Origin: Saccharum officinarum
Taxonomy: Eukaryota; Streptophyta; Magnoliopsida; Poales; Poaceae
DNA: 64,000 nucleotides
Direction of reading: 5' to 3'
Assembly (NCBI GenBank): GCA_020631735.1
Contig: CM036225.1
Coordinates: 63,525,853 to 63,589,852, forward strand
Of the stretch, positions 33,626 to 44,092 are shown in pieces (position 1 is the stretch's first letter; each line of letters opens with the position of its first letter). A program made the position numbers and the translations under genes. A model generated the notes under the pieces. That model worked only from the letters and a program-made list of their open reading frames with translations, was not told the DNA's origin and searched no databases.

Positions 33626-34488
33626 GGAAAAAGTCCTCCAAACCCGAGTAAACCATCGCTGTCAACTTTTAAAACCGTTTATTTTAGCTCCCTCACCCGG
33701 TCAGAGGTGGTTGTCTTTTTTATTTATTTATTTTGGTTAAATATTTAAAAAATCATAAAATAAAAAAATCAATTTTGTTGGACTCTATGTGACTAGATCT
33801 ATACAGTAAACATATAATATGATACGATTTAGTACAAAGTTTTTGTTGTATCTTTAGATTTATATTTTTTAAAAATTAATTCATAGCTGCAATTTCTATG
33901 GTCCAATTATGGTGGTGGTCTAGTTATTTTATGCTTTAACTGTAGTAAAAATTTCATACTCATTTCTATTTTTACACACTTTTGACTATTTTAAAACTAT
34001 TTAACAAGTATAAACCTAAATAAATGTATAACTCGGTTATACATGATCCAGTGAGCATGAAATTTTTACTACATTTCAATCATATAATAATTAGTTCATC
34101 ATAAAAATTTCACTACAATTAGACCATAGAAACTGCAGCTTTAAATTAATTACACAAAAAGCATAGATCTAAAGCTACAGTAAAAACTTTGTATTAAAGC
34201 ATACCATATTATATATTCAATTTGTAGATCTACTCATGTGGAGTCAAAAAAATTAGATTTTTCTATTTTATGGTTTTTTCTTTGATTTACTATGATTTTT
34301 CAAAAAAACAGCTGAAATAAATAGAAAAAGAAAAAGACAAAACTGTCTTTGAAAACCACCTATAACCGGGTCAAGGAGAAAACATGAACGGTTTTAAAAG
34401 TTGAGGGAGATGGTTTACCCGATTTTAGAGTTCAGGGAGGAAAACTAGAGTTTGAGGATAATACAGGGAGGTAAAATGAACTTTTTCC
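33626..34488. mobile_element. Foldback MITE, copy 1
   Basis: The left arm GGAAAAAGTCC.. and the right arm ..AACTTTTTCC continue as a long inverted repeat over most of the 863 bp (for example 'caacttttaaaaccg' at 33661 against 'cggttttaaaagttga' at 34390). TTCACTTT flanks both sides (33618-33625 and 34489-34496). An 8-9 bp duplication with long arms suggests a Mutator-like MITE; hAT is the alternative. Confidence 0.8.
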
Positions 34489-34779
34489 TTCACTTTTTGC
34501 CGCCATCCCGGTTCGCTAATCAAACTTCTCAATCTCAATTTGTTATCTCAATTTATTTACCAGCCCACCAAAATGGATTATGTGTTCACTTTTTGCGAAA
34601 CTGTGTTGAAGTACTCCAATCATCATATCATAGATTGTAAGTCTTTTTTAGCTACGTCATAAATCAAGCTTCTATAGTTTTGACTATCTAAAAACGGGCA
34701 CAACGCTCGATCGAGAAAAAAGTTTTGACTATCTAAAAATATAAAAACATTTAGATCGGACAACATTTATTAAATACAC

Positions 34780-34783
<4 letters not shown>

Positions 34784-34836
<53 letters not shown>
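34784..34836. repeat. (TA)n microsatellite
   Basis: About 53 bases of TA repeat. Confidence 0.95.
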
Positions 34837-34840
<4 letters not shown>

Positions 34841-34917
34841 CAATTATATTATATATTTAGATGTATATTCTGATAATGAATTTGTACAATATAATATATA
34901 CATTATCGATGTATATT

Positions 34918-35066
34918 TGACTTAGAACAAAACTAAAACTATTTGAAAACAAAGGAAGTAATTTTTGTGATTATCGACAATTTGATTAGATGTAAATTAG
35001 ACTTAGAACAAAACTAAAACTATTTGAAAAGAGAGGAAGTATTTTTTGTGACTATCGACAATTTGA
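34918..35066. repeat. Direct repeat of about 68 bp, two copies
   Basis: 'gacttagaacaaaactaaaa' begins both copies, at 34918 and 35000, followed by 'ctatttgaaaa' and 'tatcgacaatttga'. The region 34500-35540 is AT-rich and has no visible gene. Confidence 0.8.
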
Positions 35067-35540
35067 ATAAGGTACTTCATTCCAAATTATAAGATGTTTC
35101 GAGTGTTTCTGTTTCTTGCTTCTCTTGTGCACTAGCTATCATATTTTTTTACTTAAACCTTTTCAAGTGCAACAAGTTAAAATGTGTTATATTTAATATA
35201 TTCTCCACCCACAAAAAAAGTTCTGATTTTTTTGAAGCATATTACATTTATGTCTTTTTATGAAAAATATTATTTCTTGAATTAGAATACGAAATACGGG
35301 GCAAACGATGTCTCAAAGTGATTCTAATTCATCGTCTAAATGAGAGAATCTAGGTCTGAAAAACATTTATACGAGAATCTAGATCCCTCACAAACTCACC
35401 CCAAGTACATAGCAAAATTTATATATCTAAAAAGCTCAAACTTGTTATGATTTGGATTTTTTCAATTTCAATACTCAACTCCTAACAAATCGTTAGCAAG
35501 AATTACACGAACGTTTTTAGGAATAGAGCTTATAATTTGC

Positions 35541-36235
35541 TCCTCTCCCTAAGTACACAGATGACCCAACACAACCAACTCATGAGCGGGTCTATTACAA
35601 TCTCGCCCTTTGGACGAGCACTCAAAACTAATGAAACAAGAAGACACTAGTGTCTTAATCTTAGCTATCAACACTCCCATGACAGCATCATGGAAGTCTT
35701 TAGTGATGATCGCCCGAACCACTATCTTTCGCATCTGTCTCGACAAATAGCCACCCAATGCCGAAATCAACTGCCATTTGTATACCCTGGAGATAGGCAT
35801 TGAATTCGGTCTGCTGGGTACAGGGCGTCCATCTGCCCGAATGGTGCCGATGGTGGGCCGCAATGCAGTCCAACAACCATATCTTATCTGCTCATCCACT
35901 TGCCCCCAACCGTTCTAAAAAAGAAAAAACTCACCTCACCACAGCGCCGCGACAACTCTCCACGACCATGCTCCACTACGCCGCCTGCACCTACCTCTCC
36001 CTCACACCTCCACTCCGCCGACCGGCATCTCCTCCATGCCAGAGCACGACAGCTCGTCTTCCTCCCTCTCCATCGCGCCTCCCATCCGCCGCGGGCTTTT
36101 CCACAACACGGACCCGCCGAGGCCTTTTCCACCAGAGTAGCGAGCTCTACACCAGTAACTCCACACGCCGATGAGCCTCCATTCGTAAGCATCAAGGAGA
36201 AGTTACGCTGAAAGCACATGTTGCAAATATATGTT
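35541..36235. other. Intergenic, no supported gene
   Basis: Moderately GC-rich 35930-36180 gives short frames on both strands with no recognisable motif. Confidence 0.4.
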
Positions 36236-36890
36236 TTAAGTGTTTCAGATGTTTCAGAGGTATGTTGCAAGTGTTTCATATGAATGTTGCAAAAGTAGAT
36301 CAGGATGTTGCATATGCTCCAAGTGTTTCAGATGCATGTTGCAAGCGTTTGTTCAAGGTGTTTCATATGTTTTAGACGTATATTGCAAGTGTTTTGATCT
36401 GGATGTTGCATATGTTTCACACATACTCCCTCCGTCTCTGAAAGAATCAATTCCTAGAATCCATGTCAGTCAAACATTTTAAAGTTTGACCAACTTTATA
36501 TAAAAGAATAACAACATCTGTGACATGAAATGAGCACATTATGAAAATATATTGTAAGATACATCTAATGATATTAGTTTGATATCATAAATCTTGATGC
36601 TTTTTCTTATAAATTCGGTCAAAGTTTGAAAAGTTTGATTTAGGACAACTCTAGAAATTGATTCTTTCAGAGTCGGAGAGAGTATGTTGCAAGAGTATAT
36701 TCCAAATGTTTCCACGATTTCATTCTTATGTTGCATTAAGTATTTCATGTTGTAAGTGTTTTATTTGAATGTTGCATATGTTTCACATATATATTACAAG
36801 TGTATGGTCCCAATGTTTTATTTGCTTTCAGACTTATGTTGTACTCAAGTGTTTTCATGTTGCAAGTGTTTCGTGTTTCAAAGATATGTT
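36236..36890. repeat. Degenerate tandem repeats 'atgttgcaagtgttt'
   Basis: Units of roughly 30-45 bp built on ATGTTGCA..GTGTTTCA recur at least a dozen times. They are split by a Stowaway MITE (36426-36682). Such arrays occur in subterminal regions of some grass DNA transposons, but no terminus was identified. Confidence 0.65.
36426..36682. mobile_element. Stowaway MITE
   Basis: CTCCCTCCGTCTCTGAAAG and its complement CTTTCAGAGTCGGAGAGAG form the ends, with a TA duplication at 36424-36425 and 36683-36684. This is the Tc1/mariner Stowaway signature. Confidence 0.9.
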
Positions 36891-37480
36891 TCAAGACTCA
36901 TGGGGTCACGGCCCAGGCGCTGGGGAAGGGCATGGCGAGCCAGGGGCCGACGGATGGGGCACACGGCACGCGGGTCCTGCGAACAGGGCGTACTCATCCT
37001 CATCCGGGCTTCCCGGGTCCCTCCTGTGCCGAGAGAGGAGGGGGTCAGGGGAAAGGAGTGGCAGGCGCAGGCGGGGTACGTGTGTGGGGTAAGGCGAGGC
37101 AGAAGGGAGCAAGGTACGCATGCGGGGCGGAGCGAAGCAGACGGGGGACGGACGTGTGCGTGCAACAGCGGGAGGCACCCAATTGCTCCGGACATCCGGG
37201 CGAGTCCCATGATCTATCTTTCCCCTTCGTGATACGACCAAATCGCCATCACAGTCCTAGATCCAGAAGCCCCAGCTACCCGACACTGAGTTGGGGCGTT
37301 GGGCATAAACGACGCGTCAGCAATTGAGCTTTAGGAAGCCTGACACGTTGGCTTGCTTGCTCCACTTCTCGTTTCGCCGAGGGGGTCCGCTCGCAGTCCC
37401 TGTGTTTCCTTCCAGAACTGAAATTTTCTACGGCGCATGTCATTTGGATTCTGGAATTGAGGGAGTACTTCTCATGTACC
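36891..37480. other. GC-rich intergenic block, no supported gene
   Basis: Overlapping frames of 100-175 residues on both strands have low-complexity, GC-driven composition and no domain. A Stowaway-like terminus remnant 'gagggagtact' lies at 37459. Confidence 0.4.
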
Positions 37481-37581
37481 TACAGTGTACAGAACACACG
37501 ACGCATTCTGACCCTCAAATATATTCTGCTATCTTATTCATGTAACTTCTCTTATTCTTATAAATTCAGTAGTATCACTAT

Positions 37582-37680
37582 CACCAGTTAAGTACGGGAC
37601 CTTTGCTATTAATACCGATCGCTTGGACGTATCACCACTTAAGTACAGGACCTTTCTAACAATACTGATCGCTTGGACAG
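37582..37680. repeat. Direct repeat of about 50 bp, two copies
   Basis: 'aagtacgggacctttgcta' (37589) and 'aagtacaggacctttctaa' (37641) begin the copies. Both continue to 'gatcgcttggac'. It lies downstream of the RPL30 stop, outside recognised genes. Confidence 0.7.
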
Positions 37681-38090
37681 AGTGATAGAATGAAGGCTTC
37701 TTAGTACTGAAACCATCGCAACATAATCGAGGATAGCAAAGGCACAACACAAAACCATCGACTAGGTGTCTAGGTACCTTGTTTGTAGCAGCAATGTGGA
37801 ATAACAGAGGAGATGATAAAATTTACCACAATATATGAATAGATAATAATGGAATAACAGTAAAAAACAAAAGAAAACTATAATAACAGCTCTGATCCGA
37901 GCACATTCCGCCGAACGATCTCAACAGTGCCAAATGCCAGGAACAAAATTTCCAATCCAAGACAAAGTTTCCACGAACTCTGTTGACTGTCACATTGCTG
38001 TCGAACACAATAAAAGAAAGTCCAGCAAGATCGACAACACTAGAACAGTTCGGAAGCCAGGTGCCGAGAAGAGGAACTGGTGTGGCTTCC

Positions 38091-41000
38091 TTACTGCTCA
38101 CCCGGCGTAGTCTTGATGATATCAGAATCACCTGAAAACAGAATACAATCACTCTTCATATCCATATTTTGATCAAAACATCAAATTGACCTGTAATATG
38201 GAGGAGCCATTTACCAGGATCAATAATACTGAGGCAGCAGACACGGAAGTATTTTCCACAGGCTGTTCCCAGGTCAACATTGTCTGGAAAACAAGAAAAT
38301 GGAGTTAATTTCAGATCTGTAGCAAAAACAGTTAATTGCTTAGATAAACACAACCCTATCTCAAAATACAGCGACAGGAACCTGCTATGCACATCATTTA
38401 GTTATTTCTCTTAGCAATTACTTGACTTACCTTCAAATGTAAATTCTTGTTAGAGGCAGAGCCATAAATATATTCTTAGGAGCCAATTAGTAACAATTAT
38501 GCGTTCTAAGAAGCCAAAATGATCTTTACCAGTTGATTTTTGTTAATTAACTTGAGATTGTACATGCATATATGAGGTTGCAATGGCCCCTAGGTCTATC
38601 ACTGATTCTTGTGCTTTTCTGCAACTGGCTAGACATTCCAAAATCAGGGTCTAAATGAAAAGGTACCATGCCTACTTACAGTTAAAAAAATCGACATTTC
38701 ACTAGATCATACTCCCTCCGTCCTGGTTTCACAGGCGCACAAGAATTTTTCACCGAGACCAAGAAATATTAATTCTGCTTAAGCCATCTACAAGTGGCTA
38801 TGAAAAACGATTCGGTTTCTGTGCTGCTGCCGCAAATCCTGCACACTCACGATGCCTGCGTGCACAAGGCTTCCGCATGCCGCGACGTTGGTTGCGTTGA
38901 TTGGCTGGAGAGGATTGCATGCAGCCCCACCGAACAAGTGCATGCATTCATGCATACGGTTGGAGGGAGAAACAAAGCGTTGCAGTAACTCCGCGTGGCG
39001 CGAGCGACATCGCCCAAGGCATGCAGCAGCTTATGCGCCTGAAAATTCAGAAACCTTTTCCAGACCAAACGCGCCTCTAAATCAAGGACGGAGGGAGTAT
39101 GCAACAACGATTAAAGAACCAAAAGTAAGAGATGCTAACTTACTTCCATGGAAGTGGTGGACTGTGACCTTAGCCAGCATAGCATAGTACTCAATTTCAG
39201 ACTTCCGGAGCGGAGGACAGTTGTTAGCAATGATCACTAGCTTTGCTGTAAATCAATAGACTGATTTAGGCACATTACAGGCATGCTATATAACAAATGA
39301 TAGTGTGTGAATTCTATTGTAAACGACAATACAGTACAGTTGTGTATGTACTAACTCAAAATTAAAAGCAAGCATTGTCATGTGGAATTCATCAGAACAT
39401 AAGAATATTGATACCCCGAAGTATATTGAAAAATTAAATCAAAAAAAGAATTGTTTTTAGGAAACAATCAGAGGATCAGAATTCTGGCTTGGTTTTCTCA
39501 GATGAGAAATTATAGCGCTCAGTATGTTCATCGTCGATCATCTGGGGAAAGGGTCATCATATCCTCTGAAATGTGCACCACAGTTAAGAGAACAAAAATG
39601 CACAAAAAGAGGCATCAATTGTGATAAGAGGCAACAAAACAAGCACTACATGAAATTCAGAAACAATTTTTCTGCATAAATGGAGGATCAGCATTCCGGC
39701 TTGGTTTTCTCAAATGAGAAATTATAGCGCTCAGTATGTTCACTGTCGATCATCTGGGGAAAGGGTCATCATATCATCCACTGATAACATTAAGGTATAA
39801 AGGGGGAAAATATTCAGAGAATATGTCAGTACTGTTTTGTTTTGTATGTACTCACATCAAAAATTAAAGAAAGTAATGTCATGTGGAAGGAACAGTTACA
39901 CAAAGAAAAGGAGTCAAATTACAGCATCTAAAATACTGGACAGGAGATATTCAATACACAACACAATCCACGAAAACACTATTAACTTAAAACATAAATC
40001 AGTCAGAAGATATCCACACTCATGCTCAACCAGTGATATCAGGCACTGGTACCATATATGCACGACATGGGGAGGATCATTGTGGCGTTGACTCATACAC
40101 AATGGACATTTTAATTCATCCATTGGTAATCAGTTTTCAACGCAAAACTCAAACGACATTTACATTTAAAACTAGCTACTAAGAATACATAGTTACTTCA
40201 AAAGAGCAAGCAGTGACAACAGACTTTGTGTACAAAAGTTGAAAAGTAAATCAACAAAACAGCCAGATAAATTGTTTTTCCAAGGAACAATCGGAGGATC
40301 AGAATTCTGGCTTGGTTTTCTCAAATGAGAAATTATAGCGCTCAGTATGTTCATTGTCGATCATCTGGGGAAAGGGTCATCATATCCTCTAGAGTATGCA
40401 ACTCAGTAAAGAAAACAAAAAGGCACAAAAAGGAACATCAAATTTGTCAAGAGGCAACAAAACAAGCACTACACCAAAATCAGAATCAATTTTTCTGGAA
40501 AAGTGGAGGATCAGAATTCTGGCTTGGTTTTCTCAAATGAGAAATTATAGCGCTCAGTATATTCACTGTCGATCATCTGGGGAAAGAGTCATCATATCCT
40601 CCACTGATAACAATAAAGTATAGAGGGGCAAAACAATCAGAGAACATGTCCTGAAAAATACATTGTCCAGAGAATATTTTGGTGGGCGTCCATGTAGCCA
40701 CAAAGTTATAGTAGCTGAGGTCATGAACCCAATGCCCTATTCTCCTTCTCTCAAAGTCGTATTCCCATTTTGACATGTAAGACTGTTCACGTAAGTTGGA
40801 ATAAAAAAGGTACGAGTACATGTACATAATCATAATGCACACCAGCTAGAAAGCAGCAACATAAGCCCATATGAACAAGATAGTGAAGCTAATGATTATC
40901 ACATACTAGTATGCCCGTATAGCGGGCACTTGTACGGTGAGCAGTAAAAAACAACTACATGGACACGTCCATAGGCACGGATTGACTATCCCACAGGATT

Positions 41001-41430
41001 AATCTACGATCTAGTAACATAACCATACATCCATGGGCACCGATTCACATTCCTAAAAAGCTAATCTAAGATCCATGAAACAGAATAACGAGGGTGAGCT
41101 TCCTTACACTTGGAGTTCCTGAGTGTCCTGAGGACAGTCTTGTAGCCGAGCGTGTACTTGCCGCTCTTCATCACAAGCTGCAGCTTGTTGTTGATGTTGT
41201 CCGTGGACTTCTTCTGCACAAAACCAAACAGACAACGAAAAAACAGAGCTTAGAACAGAAATTGCAAGACTACAAAACGCGACCAGGCTAAATGCAGCAG
41301 GCTGCCGCCCGGAAGACGGCGGCAGATCGACAAAAAGGTGGGAGAAACGGGGGCTTCCTGGGAGAGATATGGGCGACAGATGGGAGAACGCGGCGCATGG
41401 GATCGTTACCGTCTTCTTTGCGGCCACCAT
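38091..41430 (-). CDS. RPL30: 60S ribosomal protein L30 (eL30), five exons
   Basis: Exons on the minus strand are 41410-41430, 41108-41213, 39144-39245, 38215-38283 and 38091-38131. Together they make 339 nt, 112 residues plus stop, the exact family length. All introns are GT-AG. The product reads [20 protein letters not shown], then [55 protein letters not shown] and ends [10 protein letters not shown]. eL30 is a cytosolic large-subunit protein with an L7Ae-type RNA-binding fold. The first exon holds only seven codons, common in plant ribosomal genes. Intron 2 (1862 bp) holds four family A snoRNAs and a Helitron end; intron 3 holds a Stowaway MITE. The promoter has site II and telo-box motifs. 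No defect is visible. Confidence 0.97.
38712..39097. mobile_element. Stowaway-type MITE in RPL30 intron 3
   Basis: CTCCCTCCGTCCTGGTTTC and the complement of TCAAGGACGGAGGGAG form the ends, with TA at 38710-38711 and 39098-39099. The 386-bp interior is unusually GC-rich for Stowaway. It ends 47 bp from exon 3. Confidence 0.88.
39471..39566 (-). ncRNA. Intronic C/D snoRNA family A, copy A3 (RPL30 intron 2)
   Basis: Minus strand: stem GAGGAT, box C ATGATGA (39554-39560), D' CTGA in ATACTGAGC, box D CTGA (39476-39479), stem ATCCTC. C-to-D length is about 85 nt. Candidate guides are CAATGAACATA (D') and CCAAGCCAGAATT (D). I did not recognise an rRNA match. Confidence 0.85.
39682..39780 (-). ncRNA. 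Intronic C/D snoRNA family A, copy A4 (diverged guide)
   Basis: Boxes C and D are intact. The D guide carries two changes (CCGGAATGCTGA against CCAGAATTCTGA), and the stem is GGATGAT/ATCCTCC with one mismatch. Confidence 0.75.
40294..40389 (-). ncRNA. Intronic C/D snoRNA family A, copy A5
   Basis: Canonical boxes C and D and GAGGA/TCCTC stem. This is effectively the family consensus. Confidence 0.87.
40506..40601 (-). ncRNA. Intronic C/D snoRNA family A, copy A6
   Basis: Boxes and stem are intact. It has three substitutions in the D' guide and loop region relative to A5. It lies 116 bp from A5, repeating the A3-A4 spacing. Confidence 0.85.
40906..41090 (-). mobile_element. Helitron 3' end in RPL30 intron 2 (other end uncertain)
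   Basis: Host A then CTAG (40906-40909), followed by a perfect hairpin GCCCGTATAGCGGGC (40913-40927). This is the inverted signature of a Helitron 3' terminus. A 5' TC end was not found, so the right border is only bounded by exon 2 at 41108. Confidence 0.5.
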
Positions 41431-41540
41431 GGTTGCGCCCCGAGGAGAACTGACGGCGTCGCAGCGGCTTTGCGCCGCGGCGGCGGCAGCGGCGGCGGCG
41501 GCTCCTTCTCGGGGATGACTGCGAGGCGTGGGGGAGGGTG

Positions 41541-41635
41541 CTAGGGTTCGGTGCTTTATAGAGTAGGGCGCTTGAGGGTTTGCCCGCTGTGGGCTTTGTA
41601 GACTGGGCTTACATTACAAGAGTACTTTGGGCCCA
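41541..41635 (-). promoter_or_regulatory. RPL30 promoter (site II, TATA, telo-like box)
   Basis: TGGGCCCA lies at 41628-41635, with site II TGGGCT in the opposite orientation at 41604-41609 and 41590-41595. AAACCCTC is near 41576, TATAAAG near 41554-41560, and AACCCTAG at 41541-41548, about 110 bp before the ATG. This is the standard plant translation-apparatus promoter. Confidence 0.7.
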
Positions 41636-41639
41636 GTCG

Positions 41640-43297
41640 CAGAATATGGTTTGCATCTCTGTCCCCACCCTACAAAAAAATCCCCTTCATAACTCCCTCT
41701 ACATTCAAAAGAAAAAAAAAAAGAACTTCTCTCTCTCCCCCTCCAAAGTTTTATTTCTGTTTTTCGGCTAGGAAAAACTGCAAGACATCCCCCTTCATGT
41801 TGTAAATATACCCCTAAATGAAAAGTAATACATATAAATAAATATAAATCCCCATGTGAAAAATAATACATAAATTATTTATATATACATGTTGCTTGTA
41901 TAGTTTCTTCTACCAGAATTTCTATGGTAAAAAACGACTTATATAAATTTTACTTTTAACCGATGTACGCATCGGTGAGTAGCCATTTAAGTTGTTATAA
42001 TCAAAAAGAGTGACAAAGAGGGATTCTATTGTGCATAATCCATCATTAATAGTGGCATTGCATGCAATTTCCTCCATAGTATTAACAAGTTGTTTGGTTG
42101 TAACAATGAAAACGCAAAAGTAAATGAAAATGAACTGCAGATGTTACCGGCGGTAACAAATTTGAAGTAACTAGCCGCTTTACGTTTGCGTTGCTATATA
42201 GAAACCAAACAACTCGTAAGATCATATCAAAGTTTTGTGGACCTTAATATTCATGTGAGCCACGCGAGTACTTTCCTAACAACTTACATGAAATGAAATG
42301 TCTAAGTTCATACCGTAGTGGATGTATTGATATAAAATAAAGCAATACTACCTATATTCTAAATTATATGATGTTTTATTTTTTCTAGTCTTAGATACAT
42401 AATTGTTATGCACTTAGATATGTACTAGATACATATATAGTAAACTAATGTATCTTGAAAAAGCAAAAATATCTTATAATTTAGAGTGGAGTAACTTTGA
42501 AAAGGGGCTTCTATAACCTGGATAGACTTGTAATTGACACACCATTTTGCGTGCATGGGATATTTGTAGCTCGGGGCATATTTGCGATTTTAGTTACAAA
42601 TATATGGTTCCTTTACAATTGTGCAATCCTTGCTCTTCTTTGCCTTATACAGACTTGGTCCCTCTATCGTTTTATTCTTCTATTTTGTGATACTCTACAC
42701 AACGTAAATGGAGTGATAATGAGCTAAGGTTATACATGTCAGAAGATGGATTTTTAGCTAATTTACTTTTCTGAAGCTTTTTGCTGCCCTTTTGCTCGTT
42801 GGTCAATTGATGATAAGCTTTAGCATTCTTATAATTCTATAAGGATTCTATAAATCTGTACCCTCTTACGTATGTCCACTATTCTTTACACATACACATA
42901 TTGATATAGTGAATCCTTAAATTAATGTTAATTGTTAAAGTTTGCCTCTTAACTCGAAGTTTTGTTGTTGAATTAGGCCACTATTGCACAAAAGCATAGC
43001 TTTGAAAATTTGCAAAGGTGCGCACGGCTATTACCGTACCAAGTGAAATAATATTTGCAACAAATAATTAACATAACGTTCTAATTGTCAATCCTTGATA
43101 AATCCAGTGATAGCTATTTTAATCTCTATTGTGGTAATTCCCTCTCATTGAAAAAAATCTGAAGAGACAAAGCTAGAAAAGAACCCCAACTATACCTTCT
43201 ATATATGGAGAAGTTGTAATAAAATAAAATATAAATGTATACAAAATATTAATAAATGATTAGGTGAAAGAGATGTTTGAATGGTCGATAGAATATA
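41640..43297. other. Intergenic AT-rich DNA
   Basis: No gene is visible. A degenerate Stowaway-like element lies at about 42346-42491 ('ctaaattatatgatg' near the left and 'cttataatttagagtgga' at the right). Confidence 0.5.
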
Positions 43298-43554
43298 CTA
43301 TCTCCATCTCAAATTATAAGTCATTCCAGGATTCTTGGAGAGTCAAATTACCTTAAGTTTGACCAATGTTATATAAAAATTACAAAGATTTATGACATCA
43401 AATAGATATACTATGAAAATATAATTAATAAAGAACCTAATGATACATAGTTGGTATCATAAATCTTATTATCTTATCATATAAATTTGATCAACTTAAG
43501 ATGCTTTGACTCTCCAAGATTCTTGGAATGCCTTATAATTTGGGATGGAGGGAG
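43298..43554. mobile_element. Stowaway MITE
   Basis: The left end CTATCTCCATCTCAAATTAT and the right end ATAATTTGGGATGGAGGGAG are inverted repeats, with TA on both sides (43296-43297 and 43555-43556). Confidence 0.85.
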
Positions 43555-43748
43555 TACATCTTTTTATACTAAAAAATGCGATATTTGTTACAAATTACAA
43601 TTACCCTACTATCACTAAATACAATACTCATGAAAGAAAATTTTAAACTAAATACTATCTCATGTTAAGTTTCTTTGTATGCATGGATAGTTTTTTTTAA
43701 ACAAACGTACATTTCCCTTAAAAAACCGTGGTTGGGCTCAAAACTATG

Positions 43749-43961
43749 ACACTGTTTAGTTTCCGAAAATTTTTAGAAAATACTACTATAGCAATTTCGT
43801 TGTTATTTAATAAATATTATCTAACTATAGACTAACTAGACTTAAAAGATTCGTCTCGTGAATTTCGTCTAAACTATATAATTAATTTTATTTTTATCTA
43901 TATTTAATGCTTCGTGCATATGTCAAACGATGTCACAGGAAATCTGCAGCTAAACAGGGCC
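43749..43961. mobile_element. MITE, GGGYSTGTTTAG family, copy 10, in the PPR promoter region
   Basis: It runs from ACACTGTTTAGTTTCC to GCTAAACAGGGC and ends only 131 bp before the PPR start codon. Confidence 0.7.
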
Positions 43962-44092
43962 TACGAGGCTGTGGCGACACCTGACCTCAGAGTTGGTTTG
44001 CAGCAGCTCTCAACAGTCAATCCTCCAGTTCCATTTCCACCTCCGTCGAAGCCCAGCCACCGCGAGCCGAGTGAGCCGCGCCCTCCATCTCC

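Larger units (their letters stand above)
31225..34625. repeat. Segmental duplication, unit 1
   Basis: Nearly the whole segment is repeated at 49671-52071 plus 63097-64000, in the same orientation. It starts at 'aattaatgtgtactttgc' and runs at least to the end of the window in the second copy. It holds the snoRNA host unit, its promoter and a foldback element. Unit 1 carries three tandem copies of a 245-bp segment where unit 2 has one. Confidence 0.92.

Noticed and set aside
31569..40601. A CRISPR-like array from the repeated 95-bp blocks
   Set aside because: Spacing is irregular, the host is a plant nuclear genome, and the blocks have C/D snoRNA boxes and stems.
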